Of a stretch of DNA of 64,000 bases, positions 25,051 to 34,670 are shown one piece after another. The DNA is from Candidatus Thiodictyon syntrophicum. Lineage in GTDB: Bacteria; Pseudomonadota; Gammaproteobacteria; Chromatiales; Chromatiaceae. Made by a program: the position numbers and the translations under genes. The notes under the pieces are model-generated. The model saw only the letters and a program-made list of their open reading frames with translations, was not told the DNA's origin and did not search any database. The stretch covers positions 2,629,501-2,693,500 of the forward strand of contig NZ_CP020370.1 in the NCBI RefSeq assembly GCF_002813775.1, written 5' to 3'. How positions within the stretch are numbered: the first letter of the stretch is position 1; each line of letters begins with the position of its first letter.

Positions 25051-26820
25051 ATGAAGCAACAGATTACCGACCTCCTGCGCGCCGGCCTGGCGCACCTGAC
25101 CGCGGACGGCGCCTGGGACGCGATCGACCTGCCGCAGCCCCAGGTCGAGCGTACCCGGGACCAGGCCCACGGTGACTTTGCCACCAACCTGGCCCTGCTG
25201 TTGGCCAAGCCAGCCCGCGCCCGTCCCCGGGAGGTCGCGGAGCGCCTGGTGGCCGCCCTGCCGGCCTCGCCCCTGGTCGCGCGGGTGGAGATCGCCGGAC
25301 CCGGCTTCATCAACTTCTTTCTCGCCGCGGATGCCTACCGCAGCGTGGTGCCGGCCATCCTGAGCGCCGGGCACGACTACGGACGCTCCCGGCGCGGCGC
25401 CGGGCGGCGGGTCCAGGTCGAGTTCGTCTCCGCCAATCCCACCGGCCCCCTGCACGTGGGCCACGGACGCGGCGCGGCCTACGGCGCGGCGGTGGCGGAC
25501 CTGCTGGCGGCGGTCGGCTACGAGGTCCACCGGGAGTATTATGTCAACGACGCCGGCCGCCAGATGGACATCCTGGCCACGTCCGTGTGGCTGCGCTATC
25601 TGGAGCTGTGCGGCGAGGCGATCGAGTTTCCGAGCAACGGCTACAAGGGCGACTATGTCTGGGACATCGCCGCCACCCTGCACCGGGAACACGCCGATGA
25701 CTACCGGACGGACACCGCCCTGGTCTTCGCCGGGGTCCCGGCCGACGAGTGCGAGGGCCAGGACGGGGGTGACAAGGAGGACCACATCGACGCGCTCATC
25801 AGCGCCGCCAAGCGCCTCCTGGGGGACAACCGTTACCGCTACTGCTTCGAGCTGGCACTCAATACGATCCTGGACGACATCCGCACCGACCTGGCCGAGT
25901 TCGGGGTCGAGTATCAGGAGTGGTTCTCGGAGCGCTCGCTTGCCGAGCGGGGCGCCGTCAATCGGGCGCTGGAGCGCCTGCGTGAGGCCGGGCACGTCTT
26001 CGAGCAGGGCGGTGCCCAGTGGTTCCGCTCCAGCGCCTTCGGCGACGAGAAGGACCGGGTGCTGGTCCGCGAGAACGGGCAGGGCACCTATTTCGCCTCC
26101 GACATCGCCTATCACATGGACAAGCTGGAGCGTGGCTTCGAGCGGGTCATCGACATCTGGGGTGCCGACCACCACGGGTATGTGCCGCGGGTCAAGGCGG
26201 CGCTCAAGGCCCTGGGCGACGACGCCGACCGCCTGGACGTCCTGCTGGTGCAGTTCGCCATCCTCTACCGCGGCGGGGAACGCGCCCAGATGTCCACCCG
26301 CTCCGGCCAGTTCGTGACGCTGCGCGAACTGCGCAAGGAGGTCGGCCGCGACGCCGCCCGCTTCTTTTATGTCATGCGCCGCTGCGAACAGCACCTGGAT
26401 TTCGACCTGGATCTCGCCAAGAGCCAGTCCGCGGACAACCCGGTCTATTACTGTCAGTACGCCCATGCCCGGGTCTGCAGCGTACTGCGCCAGGCGGCCG
26501 ACAAGGGCATGGTGGTGGACCCGAGCCCCGGTGCCGCCAACCTGGAGCGGCTCACCGAAGACCATGAGCAGGCCCTGTTGCGGACCCTGGCCCGCTATCC
26601 GGAACTGGTCGACACCGCCGCCGCCAACCATGAGCCGCACCTGGTCGCCACCTATCTGCGCGAACTGGCCAACGAGCTGCACACCTACTACAACGCCCAC
26701 CAGTTCCTGGTAGACGACACGGCCCTGCGCGACGCCCGCATCAAGCTCATCCTGGCGGTGCGTCAGGTCTTGCGCAACGGGCTCGCACTGCTGGGTGTCA
26801 CTGCCCCGGAGGCCATGTAG
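25051..26820 (+). CDS. argS: Arginyl-tRNA synthetase
   Basis: A 589-residue class I aminoacyl-tRNA synthetase that charges tRNA-Arg. It shows the N-terminal Add1 domain, the signature [14 protein letters not shown] with the HIGH-equivalent HVGH (about residue 135), the [13 protein letters not shown] segment, [16 protein letters not shown], the degenerate KMSKS-equivalent [12 protein letters not shown] (about 413), and the C-terminal DALR anticodon-binding domain ending at [12 protein letters not shown] 25051 (MKQQITDLL) matches the family; the longer open frame upstream is non-conserved. The next gene starts right after the stop codon. Confidence 0.95.
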   Translation: MKQQITDLLRAGLAHLTADGAWDAIDLPQPQVERTRDQAHGDFATNLALLLAKPARARPREVAERLVAALPASPLVARVEIAGPGFINFFLAADAYRSVVPAILSAGHDYGRSRRGAGRRVQVEFVSANPTGPLHVGHGRGAAYGAAVADLLAAVGYEVHREYYVNDAGRQMDILATSVWLRYLELCGEAIEFPSNGYKGDYVWDIAATLHREHADDYRTDTALVFAGVPADECEGQDGGDKEDHIDALISAAKRLLGDNRYRYCFELALNTILDDIRTDLAEFGVEYQEWFSERSLAERGAVNRALERLREAGHVFEQGGAQWFRSSAFGDEKDRVLVRENGQGTYFASDIAYHMDKLERGFERVIDIWGADHHGYVPRVKAALKALGDDADRLDVLLVQFAILYRGGERAQMSTRSGQFVTLRELRKEVGRDAARFFYVMRRCEQHLDFDLDLAKSQSADNPVYYCQYAHARVCSVLRQAADKGMVVDPSPGAANLERLTEDHEQALLRTLARYPELVDTAAANHEPHLVATYLRELANELHTYYNAHQFLVDDTALRDARIKLILAVRQVLRNGLALLGVTAPEAM

Positions 26821-27513
26821 ATGGCCCTGGACCCCAGGCGCGGCGCCGCCAAGCCGACCCCCCGGCGCGCCCGACCCCGTTCCTGCGTCTGGTGGTTCCT
26901 GTTCGGGGCCATCCTCGGCAGCTTCGGCGTCGGACTCTATTGGATGACCCAGGCCCCCGGCCAGGTGCCGCCCCCGGTGGCGGCGGCGCTGCCCAAGACC
27001 GAGCGGCCCGCCCCCCGGCAGCCGAGCTTCCAGTTCGAGAAGATCCTGCGCGAGACCGTCGTGGACACCAAGGACACCGGCAAGCCGCCGCCGCCGCCGG
27101 CGCCCCGGCCGGAGCCGCCGCCGCCCGTCACGCCGGAACCGCCTGCGGCGCCGCCGCCTGATGCGGCACCTGGTACCCCGGCCGACGCTGCCAAGGCCGA
27201 GGCCGAGGCCAAGGCTGACGCGAAGGCCAAGGCGGACGCGAAGGCCAAGGCGGATGCCAAGGCCAAGGCCGAGGCCGCCGGGATTTACGTCCTCCAGGTG
27301 GGGTCCTTCAAGACCGCCAAGGAGGCCGACGCTATGAAGGCCAAGCTCGCGCTGCGCGGCGTCTCCACGCGGGTCCAGACGGTCACCTTCAAGGACGGGC
27401 AGGTCTGGCACCGGGTCATGACCGGGCATCTGGACGGCAAGAAATCGATGGAGTCCACCCGCGCCACCTTGAAGAAGTTCGGCACCGAGGCCGTCCCGGT
27501 CAAGCTCAAGTAG
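26821..27513 (+). CDS. SPOR-domain cell division protein (FtsN-like)
   Basis: A 230-residue bitopic membrane protein. A short basic cytoplasmic tail is followed by one membrane helix (VWWFLFGAILGSFGVGLYWM, about residues 24-43), a long Pro-rich and then Ala/Lys/Glu/Asp-rich periplasmic linker with repeats of AKADAK (about 120-150), and a C-terminal SPOR domain (YVLQVGSFKTAKEADAMKAK, about 157-230) that binds denuded peptidoglycan at the septum. Layout and position after argS match FtsN-type divisome proteins. ATG 26821 lies directly against the argS stop codon, so the two are co-translated. Confidence 0.85.
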   Translation: MALDPRRGAAKPTPRRARPRSCVWWFLFGAILGSFGVGLYWMTQAPGQVPPPVAAALPKTERPAPRQPSFQFEKILRETVVDTKDTGKPPPPPAPRPEPPPPVTPEPPAAPPPDAAPGTPADAAKAEAEAKADAKAKADAKAKADAKAKAEAAGIYVLQVGSFKTAKEADAMKAKLALRGVSTRVQTVTFKDGQVWHRVMTGHLDGKKSMESTRATLKKFGTEAVPVKLK

Positions 27514-27522
27514 CCCAAGTCC

Positions 27523-28581
27523 ATGAGTGAACGATCCATACGCATCGCCGTCAGCATAAAGGATCGCGCCGCGCGACAACTCGCCTGCACGATGTTCAGC
27601 AACGCCGGCGCGACGGTAAAGGCCTGCGATGGCGCGGCGGCGATCCTTGAGGCCGGCGCCGACCTGCAGGCCATTGTGCTGGGCCTGGGCGCCGCCCCGG
27701 AGGAAACCTTCGACGCGTTGGTGATGCTGCGCCAACGCCTCGCGACCATCCCGATCTACGTGATCGCGGACACCGCGGGGGAGCGCTCGGCCAAACGTGC
27801 CACCCAGTTCGGCGCCACGCAGGTGATCCCGAACGCACTGCTGGAGCGTCGGGTCGCGCATCTGGTCAAGCAGATCGCGCAAGCCGGCGGGATCGAGGAC
27901 TGGAGCATCCGCTCGCCGGGATGGATGGCACCCCGGGCGGATCAAGGCTACAACATTGAATCGATGGACCTGGGTGCGTGGCTGGCGATTCCGGGCAACC
28001 GGCGCTTACTGGGCATGCAGGAGCCCAGTACCGAGGCCGCCACGCCAACCTCGGGCCCGGCGGTTCAGGACGAGCGGCCGGGCGCCGACCGGACGCGAAC
28101 CGCGCCCAATCCGCCCCTGCCAACCGTCACCGAATTGGAGTGGATAGCGGCACCGTCTCCGGTGCCGGAGGAGCCGGCACTGGAGGCGTCCGCGGCACCG
28201 CAAGCGGTGGCTGGCGGCGCGCCGTGCGGCCTTGGCGACTGCCGGTTCCTGATCGAATGTCGCGCGCAGCTCGAGGCCCAGAGCGCCGCCATCCTGGACG
28301 TCCACAAGCAGCATGAGCGGCGCCAGCAGGAACAGAACCAAACGTTCCGCGATCACCTCCAAGCCGATCTCAGGATCGAACTGCACCAGACCGTGATCCA
28401 GGAGATCGCCGCCGCCCAGGTACGGGCGCAGGCGCGCATGGATACGTTCGTCGCCAAGGTCAGGCGGGAGCGCTCCGCCGCGATCCATCGTATCAACCTG
28501 ATCCTCGGCGTTTTGGTCGGCGTCCTGGTCCTCGTGGTACTCGCCGGTATCGGCCTGGCATGGCGATTGGGGGTCTGGTGA
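27523..28581 (+). CDS. Tail-anchored protein with degenerate receiver-like domain
   Basis: A 352-residue protein without a family name I can give. The first 125 residues alternate like a CheY-type receiver (IRIAVSIKDRAARQLACTMF; AIVLGLGAAPEETFDALVML; IPIYVIADTAGERSAKRATQ) but the phosphoacceptor Asp and the acidic pair are missing. A Pro/Ala/Glu-rich linker follows, then a Cys cluster CGLGDCRFLIEC (about 233-244), a coiled coil, and one C-terminal membrane helix (LILGVLVGVLVLVVLAGIGL, about 325-347). It would sit on the inner membrane with its bulk in the cytoplasm. It starts 10 bases after the SPOR gene, where hslV often lies in related genomes. Confidence 0.6.
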   Translation: MSERSIRIAVSIKDRAARQLACTMFSNAGATVKACDGAAAILEAGADLQAIVLGLGAAPEETFDALVMLRQRLATIPIYVIADTAGERSAKRATQFGATQVIPNALLERRVAHLVKQIAQAGGIEDWSIRSPGWMAPRADQGYNIESMDLGAWLAIPGNRRLLGMQEPSTEAATPTSGPAVQDERPGADRTRTAPNPPLPTVTELEWIAAPSPVPEEPALEASAAPQAVAGGAPCGLGDCRFLIECRAQLEAQSAAILDVHKQHERRQQEQNQTFRDHLQADLRIELHQTVIQEIAAAQVRAQARMDTFVAKVRRERSAAIHRINLILGVLVGVLVLVVLAGIGLAWRLGVW

Positions 28582-28715
28582 CGGACGCGGCGCCAGCGAC
28601 CCACGGGCCCCGTCCGACGCGGGTGATACGGCTCCTATTGATTCGTTGTTTTCGTTTCCCATCAGTGGCCGCGGGCTGATGCTTGTCCGATCACTTGACG
28701 ATCCGGGAGAACGTG

Positions 28716-30437
28716 ATGCAAGGCGCCGATTTCATTCTCGACAGCTTGGTCAAGGAGGGGATCGATCATCTCTTCATGGTGCCTGGGGGATTAATTGATC
28801 CATTCCTGCCGGCGCTCGGCCGGCACACGGCACTCACACCGATTGTCGCGGCCCAGGAGGGTGGCGCCGCCTATATGGCAGACGGTTATGCCCGGGCCAG
28901 CGGCAGGTTTGGTGTCGCCCTGTGTATCGGCGGTCCCGGCCTGGGCAACGCGGTGACCGCGGTTGCCGCTGCGCAAACGGATGGCTCACCGCTGCTGCTC
29001 CTGAGCGGTGAAGTTGCCACCGACATGGAAGGCTTGGGTGAGTTCCAGGATGCCGGCAGTCAGACGCTCGATGATGTCAGCATACTGAAACCACTCACCA
29101 GATACTCCACGTCCATCGCCAATCCACGTAACCTTCCGCACCTGCTGCGCCGCGCGTTGATCCAACTGCGCACTGCACCCACCGGGCCGGTCCATCTCTC
29201 GATTCCGACGGACAGTCAGCGCTTCGACCTGGACGCGCGTTATCGACCGATCGCTGACGGCTTGATCCATGCGCGGACGCTGGCGCTGGACGCGGCCATG
29301 GCGACCCTGGCCCATTTTACCCAAGGTCCTGACGGCAAGCCCCCGGTGCGCATCGTCATTCTGGCCGGCGCCGGCATCGAACACGCGCGCTGCTCCACTG
29401 CACTGCTTGTTTTCGCGCAACGCTGGTCCATCCCGGTGGCAACGACGCTGCGGGCCAAAGGGGCCTTTCCCGAGGATCATCCACTGTCACTCGGTGTCTT
29501 CGGCTATGCCGGAACGCATCACTCACGCCTGGCGCTACTGGATGACCCCCCGGACCTGTTGTTGCTGCTGGGGTCCGGGCTCAACGAACGCGACACGATG
29601 CATTGGGCACTCAGGCTCAGGGCGCAACGGACGATCTGCGTCAATCTCAGCACTGTGGTCATGGGTGCCCACCTCACCGACAGTTGTGTGGTGGGGGACG
29701 CCGGGGCCTATCTGGACTGGTTGGCAGCCCACGACGACCGGATTGGACCGACATTGGAGGACACGCGCGTGGCCCGCGGCCACTGGTTGGCCGGGATCAC
29801 CGCGCAGCCGCGCCTGCAGGACCCGCAACATTGCGCAAGCGATGCAACGCCTCTGCATCCCGCCAGGGCAATCAGCGAGTTACGCACGGCCTTACCAAAA
29901 GACGGTATTGTCTTGATCGATTCCGGTGCACACCGCGCCTTCGCCGGGCATTACTGGACCGCCTATGCACCGCTCACCTACCTGTCCGCAACCAATCTCG
30001 GCCCCATGGGCTGGGCTATTCCCGCCGCCATCGGTGCGCAATGCGCAAGGCCCGACCGCCGGGTGGCCGTCATTACCGGTGATGGCTGCATGCGGATGCA
30101 GGGTATGGAAATCGCGACCGCCGCCCGCTATCGGCTGCCCATCATCTATCTGGTCATCAACAATGCCGCGCTGGGCAATGTCTGGCTGCGCGCCCATACG
30201 CTGGGTGCAGTGCCTGATGAATTGACCAGCTTGCCGGACCACGACTGGGCCGGTTTTTCCCGGGGACTGGGAGGTTGCGGCATCACCGTATCCCGCCCCG
30301 AGCAACTGGCAGGGGCCTTTGCCGTGGCCCTCGAGAACCAAGGGCCGACGGTGATCGATGTCAAGGCCGACAAGCGGTTTGCGACGCCGGTGCAGGACTG
30401 GTCCGCCGCCTGTGCCGCCTGGTCTTATCACGAATAA
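28716..30437 (+). CDS. Thiamine diphosphate-dependent enzyme, acetolactate synthase-like
   Basis: A 573-residue enzyme with the three ThDP domains in order. The pyrimidine-binding domain carries the catalytic Glu in AAQEGGAAYMADGYARASG (about residue 47); a central domain follows (about 190-340); the pyrophosphate domain has the GDG...NN magnesium motif (VITGDGCMRMQGME, about 454, and YLVINNAALGN, about 481). Family members condense or decarboxylate 2-oxo acids (acetolactate synthase, benzoylformate or oxalyl-CoA decarboxylase, sulfoacetaldehyde acetyltransferase). The substrate is not evident; no small regulatory IlvN subunit is nearby. ATG 28716 has GGGAG 6 bases upstream; a TTG 33 bases earlier is less likely. 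A CMD-like gene follows after 18 bases. Confidence 0.82.
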   Translation: MQGADFILDSLVKEGIDHLFMVPGGLIDPFLPALGRHTALTPIVAAQEGGAAYMADGYARASGRFGVALCIGGPGLGNAVTAVAAAQTDGSPLLLLSGEVATDMEGLGEFQDAGSQTLDDVSILKPLTRYSTSIANPRNLPHLLRRALIQLRTAPTGPVHLSIPTDSQRFDLDARYRPIADGLIHARTLALDAAMATLAHFTQGPDGKPPVRIVILAGAGIEHARCSTALLVFAQRWSIPVATTLRAKGAFPEDHPLSLGVFGYAGTHHSRLALLDDPPDLLLLLGSGLNERDTMHWALRLRAQRTICVNLSTVVMGAHLTDSCVVGDAGAYLDWLAAHDDRIGPTLEDTRVARGHWLAGITAQPRLQDPQHCASDATPLHPARAISELRTALPKDGIVLIDSGAHRAFAGHYWTAYAPLTYLSATNLGPMGWAIPAAIGAQCARPDRRVAVITGDGCMRMQGMEIATAARYRLPIIYLVINNAALGNVWLRAHTLGAVPDELTSLPDHDWAGFSRGLGGCGITVSRPEQLAGAFAVALENQGPTVIDVKADKRFATPVQDWSAACAAWSYHE

Positions 30438-30455
30438 TCAGCAAGGGGCCTGCCC

Positions 30456-30983
30456 ATGGCGACGCTGCACTTTGATCCCGCGCAGCTGACTGCGCAAGAC
30501 CAGTCGATTTATGAGGCGATGGTGTCACAGCGCAAAAGCCAGGGTGCCACCTTCGGCGGACCCTACGACGCCCTGATGAATCATCCGGCGCTGTGCGAGA
30601 AGATCGAGGCACTCGGCTATTATCTCAAGTTCCAGGGGCAACTCCCGCGCCCCGTCTATCAGTTTGTCGTGCTGGCGGTCGCCCGCGATACCAAGGCGGC
30701 CTTTGAATGGAGTGATCATGTCGATCACGCCGTGGCCGCGGGCGTACCACCGGACGTGATCGAGGCCCTCAAGGCCCGCGGTATCAGGGACGGCGCCTTT
30801 CCCGAGCCATTTCAAGCGGCGGCGCGGGTGCTGCAGGCAACGCTGGGCTGGCAGACCATACCCGCCGGCGCTCAGGCCGATGCCATCAGCCGGTACGGAC
30901 TGAAAGGATTCATCGAGATCGTTGTGTTATCGGGTTTTTATCAGATGTTTTCGGCCATCAACCAAGGCTTCGATATTTCCTGA
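30456..30983 (+). CDS. Carboxymuconolactone decarboxylase family protein
   Basis: A 175-residue alpha-helical protein of the CMD/AhpD fold. It has GGPYDALMNHPALCEKIEAL, the core VYQFVVLAVARDTKAAFEWSDHVDHAVAAG (residues about 65-95; split here only for description) with Glu, Trp and two His, and the C-terminal YGLKGFIEIVVLSGFYQMFS. The CxxC pair of peroxidase-type AhpD is absent, so a lyase or hydrolase-like role is more likely than thiol peroxidase. It is the second gene of an operon with the ThDP enzyme, which suggests action on the same carboxylic acid. The true substrate is unknown. Confidence 0.8.
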   Translation: MATLHFDPAQLTAQDQSIYEAMVSQRKSQGATFGGPYDALMNHPALCEKIEALGYYLKFQGQLPRPVYQFVVLAVARDTKAAFEWSDHVDHAVAAGVPPDVIEALKARGIRDGAFPEPFQAAARVLQATLGWQTIPAGAQADAISRYGLKGFIEIVVLSGFYQMFSAINQGFDIS

Positions 30984-31032
30984 CTTGGTGGTGCACCGGC
31001 ACCGTCGTGGTGAGCGGGCCTTGATCTTCGGC

Positions 31033-31674
31033 CTACTGCCGCATCGCGGGGGCGCACCAGAAAACGTCGGCGCTGCTGCGATCCAGCTCGGCCTTACGGT
31101 CCTGCCAGTCCGGCAGGGCGCGCTCCAGCGACCGCCGGAATTCCCGGTTATGGCTGGGCTCCACCAGGTGGCACAACTCATGGACCAGCACGTAATCCAC
31201 CAAGCGGACCGGGAGTTGCAGGACCCGCCAATTGATGTAGAGCGCGCCATCGCGCCCGCAGGACCCCCACCGGTATCCGAGATCCCTGACCAGGACCCGC
31301 GTCGGTGCCGGACCTGTCCGTGGCCGCAGCAAGTCGATGCGTCGCGCCAGCCACTCCTTGCCGACAGTGATGTACCACTGCCGGAAGTGGGCATCGGCGG
31401 GCCTTGCATCGCGCCGCAGCAGGAAGCGAGCCCCGTCGAAGTCGAGCGCTGCCTGCTGCTCATCCACCAGCACCAGGCGATAGCGCCGGCCGAGATAGCT
31501 GAAGGTCTCCCCGGTCACATACTCAGGTGCCGGCGCCTTAGGGGTGGACTCCTCCTTGAGTGCGAGCTTGCGATGCACCCAGAGTAGCTTGGTCCCGGCC
31601 CAGGCGGCCAGTTCGTCATCGCTGGTGGCAAGCGGTGCGTGCATGACCAGATCGCCGCCCCGGTCGACGGTCAA
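31033..31674 (-). CDS. YgjP-type metallopeptidase domain protein (M48/WLM-like)
   Basis: A 213-residue protein with the zinc motif HELCHLVEPSH (about residue 164), preceded by LGYRWGSCGRDGALYINWRV, the signature of the YgjP/DUF45 family often found beside type I restriction genes. The start is odd: only a TTG at 31674, overlapping the hsdR stop codon, opens this frame, yet the family-like sequence (RRSDRRRTLGLTVDRGG) begins about ten codons further upstream inside the hsdR 3' end, without a start codon. The N-terminus therefore seems clipped by the gene junction. Substrate is unknown. Confidence 0.75.
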   Translation of the reverse strand: MTVDRGGDLVMHAPLATSDDELAAWAGTKLLWVHRKLALKEESTPKAPAPEYVTGETFSYLGRRYRLVLVDEQQAALDFDGARFLLRRDARPADAHFRQWYITVGKEWLARRIDLLRPRTGPAPTRVLVRDLGYRWGSCGRDGALYINWRVLQLPVRLVDYVLVHELCHLVEPSHNREFRRSLERALPDWQDRKAELDRSSADVFWCAPAMRQ

Positions 31675-34670
31675 CCCCAGGGTCCGGCGGCGGTCGCTGC
31701 GCCGCAGAAATCGAGCACGAGACGCACGAACGGCACCTGAATCCGCGGATCCAGGTCAGGGAAATCGGCCCCGTCGCCGCGCTTCAGTTCCCCGATGAAG
31801 CGCCGCAGTTCCCGCTCCAGCGCGTCCCAGTCGTCTTTGAAGCGTTGCAGGATCTCCTCAAGCTTCTCACTCATCTGTCGGGCATAGACCGGGTTCTGAT
31901 TGGTGAACCCGGTAATGTGAAAACGCGCCGCGTGCTGCATGTGCGCCGCCCGGGCGCGGTTGTTGGTCTGGTTGGCGAGCACCTGCTCAAACTGGGCGTC
32001 GGTAATGGCGGTGGGCGGGATCCTGGGATCGACCCCGCGGGCGGACACATGACCGTCGATCAGAGCCTTGACCTTTTCCGCCACGCCCAACAGATTCAGC
32101 GCCGGATCGCGGTACAGATTTGCTGCCACCTTGTTGATGAAGCCCAGCAGCTTCGCATCCCGAAAGACAGCCCCGGGAACCTCCGGTCGATGTTCCAGAA
32201 CATTCAGGGTTTCGTAGAAGAGGCGCAGCGTATTGATGAATTCGGCTCGGACCCCCAGGTCCGCGAGCAGTTCCACGCACTGATCGACTTGGGTGAAGAG
32301 GTCGCTCACACCCCGAGACGTGAAGACCGCGAGGGCCCGCGCCCGTCGATCCAGCAGCTTCGGCAGCTCGACGCCGATGTCGATGAGCGCCCCGGTGATG
32401 TCCGCGCCGTCGTACTCCTTCAGCGCCTCGTCCAGGTGACGCGCCACGCCGATGTAATCGACCACAAAGCCGCAGTGCTTGCCCCCATAGGTGCGGTTGA
32501 CCCGGGCAATCGCCTGCAGCAGGTCGTGCGAGACGATCTTGCGATCCAGGTACATCATCTGCTCCACCGGGGCGTCGAAGCCGGTCAGCAGCATGTTGTT
32601 CACGACCAGGATCGCCAGCGGATCGGTCTTGGCCGTCTTCTCCGGCGCCCAGCGGCGTTTGAAGCGTTCGATCGATGCCTTCTGTTTCTCCTTGTCCGAC
32701 CAATTGCGCCACGACTCCCGGTCGTTGTGACCGGGCGAGATGACCGCCGCGACCTCCAGCACCCGCAGTCGGCCTAATTGGGGATAGAGCGCAAGCAGCG
32801 AACGGGTCGCGTCGTCCAGTGACTCCCGCTCGTCATCACCCAGGGCCAGCACTGACTCCGGCAGCGCCGTGATAGCGGATACCAGTTCATCGCGCGCCCG
32901 CACCAACTGTTGCTGATAGGTCACCGCCGCCTGGCGGCTGGCCGCCACGACCTGGGCCTTGAACCCCTCCGGCAGCGCGACGGCGGCAAAGTGCCGCAGC
33001 ATGTCACGGGCCTTCTGCGCGATCAGCAGCGGCGCCTCCAGCACGTCGCCCTCCGTCCCATAGCGCGCCTTGATGATCGCAAGCTCCGGCGGCGTGTAGT
33101 CGACGAACATGTCGACGAATAGCTGATCGAGCCCGGTTGCGTCCTTGACGAATCCATCCGCGGTTCGCCCCTCGTAAAGGATCGGCACCGTGGCCCCGTC
33201 CAACTCGGCGTCCTGCAAGAGATAGCGGTCGATGAAGTCACCGAAGATCTCGGCCGTCGTCTTCTTGTCGTGACTCAGGATGGGCGTACCGGTAAAGCCC
33301 ACGATGGCCGCGTTCGGCAGGGCGCGGCGCAGATTACGGTGCAGCGTGCGCGTGTTGCCGCGGTGCGCCTCGTCGACCAGGACCAGGATCTGCGCCGACT
33401 CATTGAGCAACGGAAAGTTCTCGAAGTCGATACGCTCGGTATAGGTCACGGCCTTTTCGAGCACCGGTTGATCCTTGCCCGGCCGCTTCTCCTTGCGCTG
33501 GATCGTCATGGACACCCGCTCGCCGTCCCGATCCCGCGCCCCTTCCTGGTACTTCTGGAGCATGGCGAAGCAGATGTCGGGCGTCGGCTCGCACAGGATG
33601 CGTTGCGTGCGGGCCGTCGGCGACTCGCGCAACCGCTCGTCCTGTTCGTTCGGACGCAGCGTCTCGCCGGAAAGACGGGCGGTCGCGCGCAATTGGCCCT
33701 CCAGGTCAGTGCGGTCCGTCACCACCACGATCTTGTAGCCGAGCAGCTCGGGCGTCATACGCATCTTGCGCACCAGAAAGACCATGGTCAGGCTCTTGCC
33801 CGAACCCTGGGTGTGCCAGATGATGCCGCCGCGTTCGTCCAGCACCACCCCTTGCATGCGCGACCGACCCGCGAGCAGCCGCGCAATCGCCTTATGAACG
33901 GCACGGCATTGCTGGTAGCGCGCCACGACCTTACGGGTGCGCCCATCCACCTGTTGGAACACCGTGAAGTTGCGAATCAGGTCCAGCAGGTGGGCGGGGC
34001 GCAGCATCCCGGCGACCAAGAGCTGCTGACTTTGCAGCCCCGGACCCTGCATGGCGGGTGGGCGTTGCGCAGGGGTCCGGAAGAACAACGGGGTCCCGGC
34101 CCGCTCGGATTGCTCCGGGCCAAGCAGGGCCAGTGCCTCGGCCGCCGCCTGCGCGTCCGGCGCCTCTGATACCAGGCCCAATTCCTCCGCGACCCTGGTC
34201 GAGGGGACCGGACTCGTATCGCTCCATTCCAGATAGGCCTCGGGTAGTGCACCCAGGGTCGCGGCCCGCGCCTCGAAGAAATCGCTGGCGATCAGCAACT
34301 GGTTGGTGCGAAACAGGCGCTCTACACCCTCATTCTCGGTGTAACGCTCCGGCCAGACCTCGCGACGTTGATTGGAGTAGCGGAGCAACTGATTGGTCGC
34401 CTCCCCGATGGGATTTTGGATACCAGGGCTCTTGAATTCCGCGACACCCAAGGGCAGGCCGTTCACGAACAAGACCCCGTCCGCGATGATATGGCTGCGC
34501 CCGCTCGTCAATTCGACCTTGAACTGGTTGATGACCAGAAAATCATTGTTCTCGGGATGATCGAAGTCGATGTAGCGCACCGGCTGGGGTCGGCCCTGGT
34601 CCCAGTCGGGCAGGCCTTCGACCACAGTGCCCTTGAGCAGCAACTCCGTCACCGCCTGGTTGACCTCCAT
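31671..34670 (-). CDS. hsdR: Type I restriction endonuclease subunit R (5'-truncated frame)
   Basis: A 999-codon frame carrying most of HsdR: the PD-(D/E)XK nuclease (Asp in IIADGVLFVNG, Glu and Lys in VAEFKSP, about residues 60-78), Walker A WHTQGSGKSLTM (about 285), DEAH-type box VLVDEAHRGNT (about 430), GFTGTPIL, and the helicase end VVNNMLLTGFDAP...QAIARVNRTYGGK. HsdR cleaves unmodified DNA after ATP-driven translocation, only together with HsdM and HsdS. Neither is present nearby. About 87 N-terminal codons lie upstream in a frameshifted, stop-containing piece, so the ATG at 34670 is internal and full function is doubtful. It overlaps the metallopeptidase gene by four bases. Confidence 0.82.
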   Translation of the reverse strand: MEVNQAVTELLLKGTVVEGLPDWDQGRPQPVRYIDFDHPENNDFLVINQFKVELTSGRSHIIADGVLFVNGLPLGVAEFKSPGIQNPIGEATNQLLRYSNQRREVWPERYTENEGVERLFRTNQLLIASDFFEARAATLGALPEAYLEWSDTSPVPSTRVAEELGLVSEAPDAQAAAEALALLGPEQSERAGTPLFFRTPAQRPPAMQGPGLQSQQLLVAGMLRPAHLLDLIRNFTVFQQVDGRTRKVVARYQQCRAVHKAIARLLAGRSRMQGVVLDERGGIIWHTQGSGKSLTMVFLVRKMRMTPELLGYKIVVVTDRTDLEGQLRATARLSGETLRPNEQDERLRESPTARTQRILCEPTPDICFAMLQKYQEGARDRDGERVSMTIQRKEKRPGKDQPVLEKAVTYTERIDFENFPLLNESAQILVLVDEAHRGNTRTLHRNLRRALPNAAIVGFTGTPILSHDKKTTAEIFGDFIDRYLLQDAELDGATVPILYEGRTADGFVKDATGLDQLFVDMFVDYTPPELAIIKARYGTEGDVLEAPLLIAQKARDMLRHFAAVALPEGFKAQVVAASRQAAVTYQQQLVRARDELVSAITALPESVLALGDDERESLDDATRSLLALYPQLGRLRVLEVAAVISPGHNDRESWRNWSDKEKQKASIERFKRRWAPEKTAKTDPLAILVVNNMLLTGFDAPVEQMMYLDRKIVSHDLLQAIARVNRTYGGKHCGFVVDYIGVARHLDEALKEYDGADITGALIDIGVELPKLLDRRARALAVFTSRGVSDLFTQVDQCVELLADLGVRAEFINTLRLFYETLNVLEHRPEVPGAVFRDAKLLGFINKVAANLYRDPALNLLGVAEKVKALIDGHVSARGVDPRIPPTAITDAQFEQVLANQTNNRARAAHMQHAARFHITGFTNQNPVYARQMSEKLEEILQRFKDDWDALERELRRFIGELKRGDGADFPDLDPRIQVPFVRLVLDFCGAATAAGPWG

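Noticed and set aside
25048-27945. A 965-codon minus-strand frame across argS and the SPOR gene
   Set aside because: High GC keeps the antisense frame open; the plus strand encodes argS and the SPOR protein with full motifs, and the antisense product is Gly/Arg/Val-rich without any.
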